From Candidatus Thiodiazotropha sp. (ex Epidulcina cf. delphinae) (GTDB lineage: Bacteria > Pseudomonadota > Gammaproteobacteria > Chromatiales > Chromatiaceae): a stretch of 64,000 nucleotides of DNA. Positions 51,217-60,392 of this stretch are shown here, piece after piece. A program made the translations under genes and the position numbers. The stretch spans positions 1 to 64,000 of the forward strand of contig JAHXHS010000013.1 in assembly GCA_025656455.1 (NCBI GenBank). The letters are read 5' to 3'. The notes under the pieces are model-generated. The model saw nothing but the letters and a program-made list of their open reading frames with translations. It did not search any database and was not told the DNA's origin. Every line of letters starts with the position of its first letter. The stretch's first letter is position 1.

Positions 51217-53055
51217 TCAAAACTCATTCCCAGCCCGTTCCTGACGCCCATACAGACTGGTGTAGAGGCCGTTGTTCTCCAACAACTCCGCATGACGCCC
51301 CTCTTCGACCACCCGGCCGTCTTCGAATACCAGCACCCGGTCAGCCTGCTTCACGGCGCTCAATCGATGGGCGATGATAATGGTGCTGCGCCCCTTGAGG
51401 AACTCTTGCAGCGCGGCATGGAGATCGCCTTCGGTGGTGGTGTCCAGGGCTGAGGTGGCTTCGTCGAGAATAACCACACTGGGATCGGTCAGCACCATGC
51501 GGGCAATGGCCAGGCGTTGACGCTGACCGCCGGAAAGCCTGACGCCGAAACGGCCGATAAGGGTGTCCAGGCCCTGTTCCATGTCTTGGATGGTCTGTTT
51601 CAACTGCGCGATCGCTAAGGCCTGCCAGAGTTTTTCGTCGGGGATGTCGCGCCCCAGGGTGAGATTGACCCTCACGCTGTCGTTGAGCAGGGCGGGGTGC
51701 TGCAAGACGGTGGCGACATGATCGCGCACCACGTCCATGCCGATCTCCTGCACGGGTACGCCATCGAATAGCACTCGCCCTCCCTTGATCGGGTAGAGGC
51801 CGAGGATGATCTGCACCAGCGTGGTCTTACCCCCCCCGCTGGCGCCGACGAAGGCGACCTTTTCCCCTGCCTTGATCTCCAGATTGACGCCGTTGAGCAC
51901 CTGGGAGGCATCGCCATAAGCAAAGTCGAGATCTTCCAGGCGTAGGCCGACGGTGAGTTTGCCGGTAAAAGGATTCTGATGATGGGGATAGGCCGGTTCG
52001 AGATCGACCCGAAACATAGCGTTGATACGCCCCAGCGCCGCCTGCGCGCCATTGTAGGCGTATTGGATATTCAAGACCTCCTGCACCGGACCCATCATGA
52101 ACCAGAGGTAGGCGTAGACGCCCAGCATCTCACCGATGGTCAAGTCCGACCAGAGCACCATGAACATACTCACGGTGCGGAAAATATCGAAGCCGAAGAG
52201 AAAGATCATGAAAGAGAGACGGTTGGCGGCGTCGCTCTTCCAGGTGAAAGCGGCGGAGTGGCGGCGGATATGGTTGGCCTTGTCGATAATGCGACGGATA
52301 TAGTGGCGCTCCCGGTTGCTGGCGCGGATCTGCTGGATGGCGTCAAGGGTCTCCTCCAGGGATTCCTGAAAGGCCTGAAAGGCGGAGTTTTCCCGTTTCT
52401 TCAGCTGTTTGACCTTGCGTCCGAAGATAGTGGTGAAATAGATCACCAGGGGGTTGAGCAAGAGAATGAACAGGGCCAGCGCCCAGTTGATCCAAAGCAG
52501 CACCACTGCGGTGCCGATGATGCTCAGGGCGGCCACCAGGAATTTGCTTGTCGTTACACTGACGAAGCTGTCGACTGCCTCCAGGTCGGTCACCAAGTGG
52601 GAGGCGACGGTGCCGCTGCCCATGGTCTCGTAAGAGGACATGGAGATACGCTCCAGTCGATGCAGCAGATCCCGCCGGATATGAAAGATTACATCCTTGG
52701 CGATTCGGGTGAACTGCCATGTCTGCCATACTCCGAAGATCAGCGCCAGGAATCGTAGGAATAGGGTGAGGACCAGAATCGCCAGGATATAGAGGACGGG
52801 ACCGTGCCAGCTCTCTGGGAAGAGGCTGTTCATGACGCCAATCGCCCTGCCGGGTTGGTTGAGCAGCACTTCGTCGACCAGCAGCGGTATCAGCAGCGGG
52901 ACAGGCACCGCGGCAAGGGCGCCCAGGACAGCGATCAGGTTGGCGGCAATCAGTTCACGCCGGTGCCGCAGCACCATTCGAGTCAATTCGTTCCAGCGAT
53001 ACTCCCGCTGACGAAAATCGGGCGTCGATGACCTTTCCGATACATCAATGCTCAT
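51217..53055 (-). CDS. ABC exporter, fused permease and ATPase (MsbA type)
   Basis: The 612-residue half-transporter has six membrane helices (about 30-330) and an ATPase domain with Walker A VGASGGGKTT, signature LSGGQRQRLAIARM, Walker B VVILDEATSALD and IIAHRLSA. Substrate is not evident; relatives export lipids, peptides or drugs. The last codons, Glu-Phe-stop, are read from GAGTTTTGA inside the AATTC repeat, so the C-terminus was shaped by the island. The start overlaps the end of the small gene upstream by 11 bases, so the two form an operon. Confidence 0.88.
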   Translation of the reverse strand: MSIDVSERSSTPDFRQREYRWNELTRMVLRHRRELIAANLIAVLGALAAVPVPLLIPLLVDEVLLNQPGRAIGVMNSLFPESWHGPVLYILAILVLTLFLRFLALIFGVWQTWQFTRIAKDVIFHIRRDLLHRLERISMSSYETMGSGTVASHLVTDLEAVDSFVSVTTSKFLVAALSIIGTAVVLLWINWALALFILLLNPLVIYFTTIFGRKVKQLKKRENSAFQAFQESLEETLDAIQQIRASNRERHYIRRIIDKANHIRRHSAAFTWKSDAANRLSFMIFLFGFDIFRTVSMFMVLWSDLTIGEMLGVYAYLWFMMGPVQEVLNIQYAYNGAQAALGRINAMFRVDLEPAYPHHQNPFTGKLTVGLRLEDLDFAYGDASQVLNGVNLEIKAGEKVAFVGASGGGKTTLVQIILGLYPIKGGRVLFDGVPVQEIGMDVVRDHVATVLQHPALLNDSVRVNLTLGRDIPDEKLWQALAIAQLKQTIQDMEQGLDTLIGRFGVRLSGGQRQRLAIARMVLTDPSVVILDEATSALDTTTEGDLHAALQEFLKGRSTIIIAHRLSAVKQADRVLVFEDGRVVEEGRHAELLENNGLYTSLYGRQERAGNEF

Positions 53056-53425
53056 AACAACGCAGGTTAGCCTTCATGCGTCGCAGGGCCTCGATACGGC
53101 TCCGTGCAGCTTGCGTACGATCGTTTTCATGATACTCGGCGATGCCAGAATAGCCCAGGTAGGTGAGTGCGCCCGGGACCCATAGCGCGCCGATCCAGAT
53201 AGATGCGCCGGTATAGGGGTCTTCATAGAAACCCGGTTTGGCGCTATAGGTCTGGGTTTCGAGCCGCGTCAAACGTTGGTCCAGTTGGCGGCAGCTGAGC
53301 TGATCGTCTCCCTCTTGGTAGACGGGACCGTCAGGTCTCGGATACATCCTCGGCTCGGCCGTCAGGGTTTGGCAAAAAAACAGCAGCAACAGGAGTGGGA
53401 GGGCGCGGTATCGGATTGGATGCAT
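53045..53425 (-). CDS. Small exported protein of unknown function
   Basis: From ATG 53425 (MHPIRYRALPLLLLLFFCQTLTA) the precursor has 126 residues with a signal peptide. The mature part is charged, with RQLDQRLTRLETQ (likely coiled coil), one hydrophobic segment (SIWIGALWVPGALTYLGYSG) and RSRIEALRRMKANLRCYEH at the end. Two Cys are present. I recognise no family. It overlaps the ABC exporter gene by 11 bases and probably acts with it. An upstream Met at 53455 gives no signal and is less likely. Confidence 0.6.
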   Translation of the reverse strand: MHPIRYRALPLLLLLFFCQTLTAEPRMYPRPDGPVYQEGDDQLSCRQLDQRLTRLETQTYSAKPGFYEDPYTGASIWIGALWVPGALTYLGYSGIAEYHENDRTQAARSRIEALRRMKANLRCYEH

Positions 53426-53481
53426 GACGGTATGGTTCCTAGGTCCTGTCAACACGATGCGGATGACCGGCGTTGAACGGA

Positions 53482-55926
53482 TCAGAGTACGGACTCGTTA
53501 AAATCGTAGATCAGGTTACTTTCCGGCCGTTGTACGAAATTGCCCTGCACATAATCGGCGCCGCTGCTCCACAGGATAGCGATACTGCGTGGATCCTCGA
53601 CCTGGGGGGCAATAACTTTGATATCCAATTGGTGGCTGAGTTCGATCAGTTGTTTAAGGCCTTCCTGGGGCTCAGAGAGCAGGCTGTAGTCGAGTTTGAT
53701 GTAGCTGATGGGCAGGTGTCTGATGACACGCTCGGATTCCGCGCTATGGGTGACGCGAGTCAGGAGACAGTTGATACCGATTTTGCTCAGGATATCGAAG
53801 CAGATTTTAGCCGAATTAAGGCTTCTTGCGACTTCGTTGATATTGAATTCGAAGGTCAGGACATCGTTACCGATATGGCCGCTGCGATGCTTTTCACCTA
53901 ACCAGGTCAGCCGCTCCATGTTTTCCAACAGGTCGGTCGACTGGGAGACAAACAGATGCAGATGGTTGTCCTGCTTTTTATGCTCGTTGATTACATTGAT
54001 GGCGCGACGGGTCATCCATTGGTCCACCTTGCCGATCAGTCCCATCTCTTCGGCGGCGGGAATGAAGTCGGCCGCCCGGTGTAGATTGCCGTCCGGTTCC
54101 TGCAGGCGAAGCAGGGTTTGGTAGTGCGCTTGGGATGAGCCCTGAAGCGCCACCACCGGTTGAAAGAAGATCTCGAAATAGTCCTCGTCGAGGGCCTTTT
54201 GAACCAGGGCGCCCATGTCGGTTGCCGATTCCCCGTCTGCCTGTGCCTGTTTTTGCGGCTCGACGAACTTGACTTGATTGCCACCCGACTCCTGGGCCTG
54301 GCGGCTGGCTATCTGGGCATGGGCGATAATCGAGCGTGAATCCTGATTGCCGCTCTCCACCGGGTAGATGCCGATGCTGAGGGTGACGCCGATGGTAGTG
54401 CTGTCGACCTCGATAATCTGCTGCGAAATGGATTGGCACAGCTGGTCGCCGAGAATTTGCAATGCTTCCTGCTTGGGGCGCAAGGCGAGCAGGCCCAGGC
54501 TGTTGTCCCCAAAACGGGTCAGGATGTCCTGGCTCTGAAGCCTCTCCATCAGGTGCTTCGCAACCGCTGCGAGCACCGCATCCAGGCCGCCGATGCCCAC
54601 GGATTCGATCAACGTTTCTGGATTGTCGATTTGCAGATAGAAGACGCCGGTCACTTCGTCGATGGGCGATTCGGCCAGCAGCAGGGCATCCAGCCGTTCG
54701 AGCAAGTAGTTGCGGGCGTGGAGACCGATCTCTTTTTCGCCCCGGGTATGCGCATGCGAGCGATGGGTGAGCTGGCGGGCGCGGCGAATGCGGTTGGTGA
54801 CAGTGGTGATCAAGTGCTTGGGGGCGATCGGTTTGGAGAGGAAATCCTCGCCACCGAAGCTGAGGGCGGTCAACTGCTTGTCGAGATCCTGTTCCCCGGA
54901 GAGGAATACGATCGGAATATCGACAAATTCATTCTGTTCCCGGATCACCGTGGTGAGTTCGGTGCCGCTCGCTCCGGGCATGTAGAGGTCCATGAGGATC
55001 AGATCAGGATTGAAATCCTGCAGGGCATCCATGACCTGGAGCGGGTCGGTGACGCTCCGGCATTTGAAGTTGGCCTTGCTGAGAATGGCGTCCGCGAAGT
55101 CCGCCTGGGCCGGATCGTCTTCCACGATCAGCACCCGGTAGGCGGTATGGGTGTCGGAAGAGGAGAGCTCGTGGACGCGTTTTGCTACTAGGTAGGGGTC
55201 GACGGGTTTGGTCCAGTAGGCGCTGGCGTCCACCCGCATGGCGGAGAGGCGTGTTTTCAGGTCCGAGGAGTCGGCGATGAAGGCTGCCGGCAGTCCCGGC
55301 AGACCATGGCTATTCCACAGACCGCCCTTTTTCGACTCCGGAAAAAGCTTGCTCAGCATATCGGTATGGCTGATCAGGAAACTGGGCTCACCCTTGTTGA
55401 TCTCGTAATGGTGGATGATCTGCTCGGCATCGTTGAGGTACGCCACGTCGAAGTGGCGGGCCTGCAGGTTTCTCGTCAGGCCGGTTGCCATGGCTTCGTC
55501 TATCCCCAGCAGGAAGACCCTGTGCTCGCCGCTGTGGCGCGGGCTCTCGCTAGCGGGCTCCTGCGGCTTGTTGGCGAGCGCCTCGACCTGTTGGTTGCAG
55601 GCCTGTATGGCGGCGTCCTTGAAGGCATGCACCAGACCGTCCAGGGCGACCACGTCATCGTGCTGGGGCTTGAGTCCGGTGTCATGGTAGTCGCTGAGAT
55701 GGCCGATCAGCGAATTGCCGCTCTGGGTGATTTGCGGGACACCGAATTTACTGCCGGATTCGGCGAGGGCCGAGATACGCTCGACCAATGTATCCAACAG
55801 CTTGCCGTCCCAATCGCTGTGAACCAGTTGATGCCAATTCTCCAAAATGGCGGATACCCTGCCGGGCACCTGGTGCAGAAACGAATGTACCAAGTCCGGT
55901 TTTGCGGTGTTTGTATTGCTGGTCAT
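53482..55926 (-). CDS. Response-regulator c-di-GMP effector with degenerate GGDEF and EAL (FimX-like)
   Basis: The 814-residue protein starts with an HPt-like helical region (about 1-115). A pseudo-receiver (about 135-255) has no phospho-Asp. A true receiver (about 265-385; VLIVEDDPAQ, LILMDLYMPG) follows. The GGDEF-like domain reads RFGDNSLGLL at the motif, and the EAL-like domain reads YQTLLRLQ, so neither catalyses. Degenerate pairs of this kind, as in FimX, bind c-di-GMP and steer type IV pili or other machinery. No partner kinase or pilus gene lies beside it. It ends 27 bases before the convergently arranged neighbour region and appears monocistronic. Confidence 0.8.
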   Translation of the reverse strand: MTSNTNTAKPDLVHSFLHQVPGRVSAILENWHQLVHSDWDGKLLDTLVERISALAESGSKFGVPQITQSGNSLIGHLSDYHDTGLKPQHDDVVALDGLVHAFKDAAIQACNQQVEALANKPQEPASESPRHSGEHRVFLLGIDEAMATGLTRNLQARHFDVAYLNDAEQIIHHYEINKGEPSFLISHTDMLSKLFPESKKGGLWNSHGLPGLPAAFIADSSDLKTRLSAMRVDASAYWTKPVDPYLVAKRVHELSSSDTHTAYRVLIVEDDPAQADFADAILSKANFKCRSVTDPLQVMDALQDFNPDLILMDLYMPGASGTELTTVIREQNEFVDIPIVFLSGEQDLDKQLTALSFGGEDFLSKPIAPKHLITTVTNRIRRARQLTHRSHAHTRGEKEIGLHARNYLLERLDALLLAESPIDEVTGVFYLQIDNPETLIESVGIGGLDAVLAAVAKHLMERLQSQDILTRFGDNSLGLLALRPKQEALQILGDQLCQSISQQIIEVDSTTIGVTLSIGIYPVESGNQDSRSIIAHAQIASRQAQESGGNQVKFVEPQKQAQADGESATDMGALVQKALDEDYFEIFFQPVVALQGSSQAHYQTLLRLQEPDGNLHRAADFIPAAEEMGLIGKVDQWMTRRAINVINEHKKQDNHLHLFVSQSTDLLENMERLTWLGEKHRSGHIGNDVLTFEFNINEVARSLNSAKICFDILSKIGINCLLTRVTHSAESERVIRHLPISYIKLDYSLLSEPQEGLKQLIELSHQLDIKVIAPQVEDPRSIAILWSSGADYVQGNFVQRPESNLIYDFNESVL

Positions 55927-56093
55927 CGGGGTCGTTCGGGACAGTTATCCGGTGGACTATTCTACCTACTTAATCAACAGAGCTGCTAATCGAGGCGCAG
56001 TTTTCACGTTAGCGCGTAAATGGTTGTCCGTCCTGGGAATGATAACGGTTTGTACAGCGGACCGGAAGCACTCAGTCCCGATGTCTTCCCGTT

Positions 56094-56816
56094 TCAGTCA
56101 AAGGGGCGATCGGAGAGGGATTCCAGGTGGGTGACCCGGAACGATCTCTGCTTGACCTCCCAGCGGATATTGAAGTCATAGAGGCGCATGCCAAAACGGT
56201 TTCGTGGTTCCTCGCGCAGATAGGCGGGGCGCGGATCATTTTGCAAAACACGCCAAATGAGCCTTCTCAGGCGGGAGGCGTGGCTGTCGGGCAGGTTCGC
56301 CAGCACCGCTTCCGCCTCAGGCGTGAAACTCAGCTCGATCGCTTCCGCCGGCGGTCCCGGCGCATAGCCGCTCTCAGCGTCGGGAACCGCATCGACATAG
56401 GGGATATAGGGTTTGATATCCAGCACCGGTGTGCCATCCAGAAAATCGACCCCGCCCAACCGCAGGTTGACGCCATTCCCGGAGAGATCCAGCGCCAGCA
56501 GGTTGACCACGGAGAGGCCGATGGGGTTGGGGCGGAACGGACTGCGTGATGCAAACACTCCGACCCGCTGATTTCCACCCAGACGGGGTGGGCGCACGGT
56601 GGGTTTCCACTCAGCCCTGGCAGAGGCGTGAAAAACGAATGTGATCCAGAGATGGGAATATGTCGTCAACTCCCGAAACGCCTCGGCGCGGTTGTAGGGA
56701 GGCAGGACCTCCAGGCGGGCCTCGGCCTCGGGTATCAGTCGGGACTGCCTTGGGATGCCGAATTTCTCTTTGAAACAGGAGTGGATGAGGCCGATCGGTT
56801 TGAAATCGAAGTTCAT
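56094..56816 (-). CDS. trmO: tRNA (N6-threonylcarbamoyladenosine(37)-N6)-methyltransferase TrmO
   Basis: The 240-residue protein begins DFKPIGLIHSCFKEKFGIPRQ and has the TsaA core VRPPRLGGNQRVGVFASRSPFRPNPIGLSVV, then LDGTPVLDIKPYIPYVD. The C-terminal domain ends YDFNIRWEVKQRSFRV. TrmO uses SAM to methylate t6A37 in tRNA-Thr. Its start overlaps the SDR gene stop by four bases (ATGA). The tcdA fragment at the window start belongs to the same modification field. Confidence 0.92.
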   Translation of the reverse strand: MNFDFKPIGLIHSCFKEKFGIPRQSRLIPEAEARLEVLPPYNRAEAFRELTTYSHLWITFVFHASARAEWKPTVRPPRLGGNQRVGVFASRSPFRPNPIGLSVVNLLALDLSGNGVNLRLGGVDFLDGTPVLDIKPYIPYVDAVPDAESGYAPGPPAEAIELSFTPEAEAVLANLPDSHASRLRRLIWRVLQNDPRPAYLREEPRNRFGMRLYDFNIRWEVKQRSFRVTHLESLSDRPFD

Positions 56817-57538
56817 GCTTTTTTGAATTGAATGACCTTTTTCAAGGGATTGAGATTGATTTCGTCAAATACCGTACCCGGATGGGCCTGTAACACCAGA
56901 CTGACGGTCTCAGCGATATCGTCCGGGCGCAGATGGTTTTCCGGCGCATCGCCGGGGGCAAAATCCAGGCTATCGAAAAATCCCGTATCCACCATTCCCG
57001 GGTTGATCAGGCAGAGCCTTATGCCACTGCCGCTGCACTCGGCCCGCAACGATTGGGCGAACCCCCTGATAGCGAATTTACAGGCCGAGTAGACGGCGCC
57101 CTTGCGGCCGCCCGCGAGAGCGGATTCTGAACCGATGAGGATGATATCTCCCCGGTTCGACCGTTTGAGGTGGGGTAACACGGCCCGTGCGATGAACAGA
57201 TGCTGGAGCAGATTGACATTAACCAGGTCGCGAATCTGCCGGTAGGAGAACTCTTCCAGAGCGCCGAATCGCCCATACCCGGCATTCAGGATTACACCGT
57301 CCAAATCCCCATGGGCGCGAATGATCTCATCGAAGCGCGTTGGCAGGCTATCGAGATCGGAGAGGTCCAGGGTTATGCTCTCCAGACCGGGCAGTTCGGA
57401 CCAGCCGGAGAAATCCCTGCCGATGCCCAACACCCGATGGCCCTCATTCAGCAAGCGGCGGGTGATGGCGCCGCCAATGCCCTGACTGGCGCCGGTCACC
57501 AGCAGCTTACGGGGTGAATCCCCTTTTTCCCGATTCAT
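56813..57538 (-). CDS. Short-chain dehydrogenase/reductase
   Basis: The 241-residue enzyme has the NAD(P)-binding motif VTGASQGIGGAI, NAGYGRFG, the catalytic Ser in LIGSESALAGG and Tyr/Lys in AVYSACKFA. Classic SDR length. The Arg/Gly composition around GIGRDFSG suggests NADP. The substrate is not defined. The stop overlaps the trmO start by four bases. Confidence 0.88.
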   Translation of the reverse strand: MNREKGDSPRKLLVTGASQGIGGAITRRLLNEGHRVLGIGRDFSGWSELPGLESITLDLSDLDSLPTRFDEIIRAHGDLDGVILNAGYGRFGALEEFSYRQIRDLVNVNLLQHLFIARAVLPHLKRSNRGDIILIGSESALAGGRKGAVYSACKFAIRGFAQSLRAECSGSGIRLCLINPGMVDTGFFDSLDFAPGDAPENHLRPDDIAETVSLVLQAHPGTVFDEINLNPLKKVIQFKKA

Positions 57539-57598
57539 TAACGGACCGCCTTCCTAGTGTGGTGTAACGTACTGATGCGTGATGGTTGGCGCAGGCGA

Positions 57599-58213
57599 TT
57601 ATGCATGGTGCTGTAACTGAGCAATCAGGTCCCCAACAATGCGGATCCGCTGTTGCACGAGGTCCTGCACCAGCTTGGCGTTGATGCCTCGTGTCGAATG
57701 ATCAGGATTGTCCGAGACAATCTTCATGATACTGGCGGATTCAACGGCATCGAGACTGGATACTGATGCAATGAACCCGGCTGACTCCATATCATAGGCC
57801 ATCTGTGACTGATAGTCAGACTGGGCAGTACGGACACAGGTCAGAGGGCCGGTGCAGGCTGCCAATGGGCGCCGGGATTGCAGCGACCAGCACCGGCCGC
57901 TGCGCTGATCGATCACCCGGTCCGCCAAAAGAGGCTCGCCCACCGCGAGGGAGCCATGGCCGCAAACCCCTACATTCAGCCATTGCACGGGATGTCCGCG
58001 GGGGATCATGGAGTACAGATAATCTACTCCAAGGGAGGCCGCCGCCGCGCCGGTTCCGGTTACCGCCAGACGTATGCCTGTGCCAGTATAGAGCAGAAGA
58101 CGCTCCACGGGTTGGTGGCGAACCAGTCCCAGCGCCTTTATCAATGGCTTCGCTTCCGCCGGCAGGGCGACAATCAGGTTGATCTGGTTATTAGCCTGAA
58201 ATTGTGGGTTCAT
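57599..58213 (-). CDS. Nucleosidase/phosphorylase-like protein
   Basis: The 204-residue protein has the PNP/MTAN-type core: INLIVALPAEAKPLIKALG, LAVTGTGAAAASLGVDYL, LNVGVCGHGSLAVGEPLLA, and MAYDMESAGFIASVS. The last holds the active-site Met-Glu of nucleosidases. The family cleaves nucleosides, adenosylhopane (HpnG) or futalosine. The short length and lack of partners leave the substrate open. Its start overlaps the glycosyltransferase stop by four bases (ATGA). Confidence 0.75.
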   Translation of the reverse strand: MNPQFQANNQINLIVALPAEAKPLIKALGLVRHQPVERLLLYTGTGIRLAVTGTGAAAASLGVDYLYSMIPRGHPVQWLNVGVCGHGSLAVGEPLLADRVIDQRSGRCWSLQSRRPLAACTGPLTCVRTAQSDYQSQMAYDMESAGFIASVSSLDAVESASIMKIVSDNPDHSTRGINAKLVQDLVQQRIRIVGDLIAQLQHHA

Positions 58214-59034
58214 TCCGCCTGATAGCGTTGTTGCAGGGTTCGATAGTAGGCTGCGCGCTCGAGATGGCCACGTTTTTCAGCGCCTTGGGCCAGGATGGCG
58301 CATTTCTTCACCAAGGTCTCGACGGCGGCAACACGGTCGTTATCTTCGAGGTGTTGATTGTCGAGTAGTTTCCGCAAGGCGTAAACACGGAATCTGTCCA
58401 TGCCCCAATGGTGGCGTGACAGCTGGTCGTCATGGCCGCCATATTTCATGATCAAGGGTTCATCGATAAACAGGACCGGCTCCCGGGAGCAGATGCGCAA
58501 CCATAAGTCGTAGTCCTCGCAGGCAGGCAGTTCGGGATCGAACAGGCCGAATTCGTCAAACAGGGAGCGATGCAACATGACGGACGAGGGCGAGATGACA
58601 CACAGCGCCAGGCAGCGTTGAAAAATATGGCCGCCGCTTTTCGCATGTTTGTCCATCTGATTGACGCGGACGTCGTTGCGGATCCATATCTCATCGGTAT
58701 GGCAGAGCCGGCGGCCGGCCGATCTTCCCACCAGATCGATCTGCCGCCGGAGTTTGTCGGGTAACCAGCAGTCGTCCGAGTCGAGAAATGCCATCCATTC
58801 GCCCTGCGCCTGTTGAATGCCCAGATTGCGCGCGCTGCTCACCCCCTGATTTGGCTGGGCAAAGTAACCACACCGTGGGTAGCGGTTTTCGATCAGCCTT
58901 CTCGTGCCGTCATCCGAGCCGTCATCCACCACGATGATCTCCAGGGGGGAGAGGCTTTGGGCGAGCACGGAATCGAGGGCGCGAGGGAGGGTGTGGCAGC
59001 GATTATGGGTGGGGATGATAACAGAGATCGACAT
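58210..59034 (-). CDS. Family 2 glycosyltransferase
   Basis: The 274-residue protein starts ISVIIPTHNRCHTLPRALDSVLAQ, the classic GT2 start. The DDGSDDGTRRL nucleotide motif, the FLDSDD metal-binding D-x-D and GLFDPELPACEDYDLWLRI follow. The C-terminal part is helical. The acceptor is unknown. It is the first gene of a leftward group with the nucleosidase-like gene. Confidence 0.9.
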   Translation of the reverse strand: MSISVIIPTHNRCHTLPRALDSVLAQSLSPLEIIVVDDGSDDGTRRLIENRYPRCGYFAQPNQGVSSARNLGIQQAQGEWMAFLDSDDCWLPDKLRRQIDLVGRSAGRRLCHTDEIWIRNDVRVNQMDKHAKSGGHIFQRCLALCVISPSSVMLHRSLFDEFGLFDPELPACEDYDLWLRICSREPVLFIDEPLIMKYGGHDDQLSRHHWGMDRFRVYALRKLLDNQHLEDNDRVAAVETLVKKCAILAQGAEKRGHLERAAYYRTLQQRYQAE

Positions 59035-59440
59035 CCTGCAAGACTAACTCACTAGGGCCTGTTAACACTAATCTGATTGCCACTGTTGCGCCTGAAAAAG
59101 CGCCAATCAAGGCACGAGGAGCGTAGTTTGGTTGTTCCAAATGAGCGACGAGTAACACCGAGTGGCGCTTTTTCAGGCGCAACCCGAAGGGCCAAGGCCA
59201 TTTTTTCGCCCAGCGGCGTTATCAGTCGCTTATGTAGAGCGACTACACGGCGCTCCTTCTGCCTTGCTGGACAAAAAAATGGTCTTGGCAGTGACAATCA
59301 GATTAGTGTTAACAGGCCCTAACACTTCGATAAGTAGAATTGTTTGAGCCAATTGGCAAAATCGAAACAAAATAATAGATATGCTTTATACTGGCTGTTA
59401 AAGCCACGTAACTCTGGCCTGCTTGGAAAGGATACTTTAA
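59035..59440. other. Spacer carrying a nested palindromic element
   Basis: About 400 bp between divergent genes, mostly taken by the element at 59054-59320. The remaining 120 bp, with TTATACTGGC near 59388-59397, probably hold the sigma-like gene promoter. Confidence 0.6.
59054..59320. repeat. 267-bp element with perfect 26-bp inverted ends, related to the IS5 ends
   Basis: AGGGCCTGTTAACACTAATC... (59054-59079) and its exact complement (59295-59320) bound the element. Inside, a perfect 21-bp pair GTTGCGCCTGAAAAAGCGCC(A) (59085-59105 and 59163-59183) forms a second stem. CCAAGGCCATTTTTT and AAAAAAATGGTCTTGG form a third. The ends share GGGCCTGTTAAC with the IS5-family element at 50270, so it may be a non-autonomous derivative. 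Confidence 0.8.
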
Positions 59441-60313
59441 ATGATTGCTTGGCAAAGGATTCTGCGGCTTGCTGCAACCTACCTTGGAGGGGATAAACGC
59501 CCCGGAGTCAACGCACAAGTGAGATCAAGAAGATTCGATACCGATGCCGTACTGGAAAAGATACTGCGTCACGATAAAGAGGGTTTCGCCTCTTTCTACG
59601 AAAGATATCGGGGCCGTGTCTACCGCTTCATCGTCAGACAGTACGGCACCGGCGAGTACGGCAAGGCAGCCTACTATTCCGCTTGGCGCCATTTAGTGGT
59701 CGCCGGTCTGACCAGCAAGACCGCCAAGGACCTGAAGCTATCTTTCTATCGATATCTTGGGCAATCGGTCTCTTCCATGATGACGACAAAGCGCGATCAG
59801 GAGCCGAGCAGTTATCTGCCGCGGGATATCGAGCAGGACGGTAATTGGAGCCTGGTCCTTATCGACCATTTCAAGCACCTTGCCGATGATAAGAAACGCT
59901 ATTTTCTTTTCAAGCATGAGATCGGGATCAGTGAGGCTGCTATCGCGCGTACCTTCGATGTCAAAAAGAAAGTGGTGGAAAACAGTATCAAATGGGCGGA
60001 GATCGCGTTACAGGAGAAGATGGAAGAGTCCGGTTGTCCCAGAAAACTCTCTCTGGAGAAGCTCTATCGGCAGAGCCGTGTGGTGAAGCCGCCTGCCTCT
60101 TGGGATGGCGAAATCCTCGACTCGTTCAATATCTGGCTGAGACAGACAGACCGCCCGAGTCCTGTGAAAGAGCTCGAAAACGCCCCGCCAGAGCAGAGTG
60201 GAGTCACTGCAAAGTGGACAAACCTCAGGCAGCAGGTCAAGACAAAACTCTCAGCGCTAAAGCGCTCCAAGTCCAAGGGCAGGAGGCGGAAACTCTCCTC
60301 ATCCCCCCGTTGA
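59441..60313 (+). CDS. RNA polymerase sigma-70-like (ECF-type) protein
   Basis: The 290-residue protein has a region-2-like stretch DKEGFASFYERYRGRVYRFIVRQYG followed by YYSAWRHLVVAG. A region-4-like helix-turn-helix (KHEIGISEAAIARTFDVKKKVVENSIKWAEIALQEKM) lies near 165-200. The basic tail (KRSKSKGRRRKLSS) is unusual. The fit to ECF sigma factors is fair but not complete. No anti-sigma gene is adjacent, so its control is unknown. The ATG at 59441 has GGAAAGGA as ribosome site. Confidence 0.65.
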   Translation: MIAWQRILRLAATYLGGDKRPGVNAQVRSRRFDTDAVLEKILRHDKEGFASFYERYRGRVYRFIVRQYGTGEYGKAAYYSAWRHLVVAGLTSKTAKDLKLSFYRYLGQSVSSMMTTKRDQEPSSYLPRDIEQDGNWSLVLIDHFKHLADDKKRYFLFKHEIGISEAAIARTFDVKKKVVENSIKWAEIALQEKMEESGCPRKLSLEKLYRQSRVVKPPASWDGEILDSFNIWLRQTDRPSPVKELENAPPEQSGVTAKWTNLRQQVKTKLSALKRSKSKGRRRKLSSSPR

Positions 60314-60392
60314 CGGCCTGTCAGGGCCGATTGCTTTCTGCCGCCGCGCAGGTGGTGTAGAATCCCCGCTTTTTCCATGAGCCGGTGAACCG

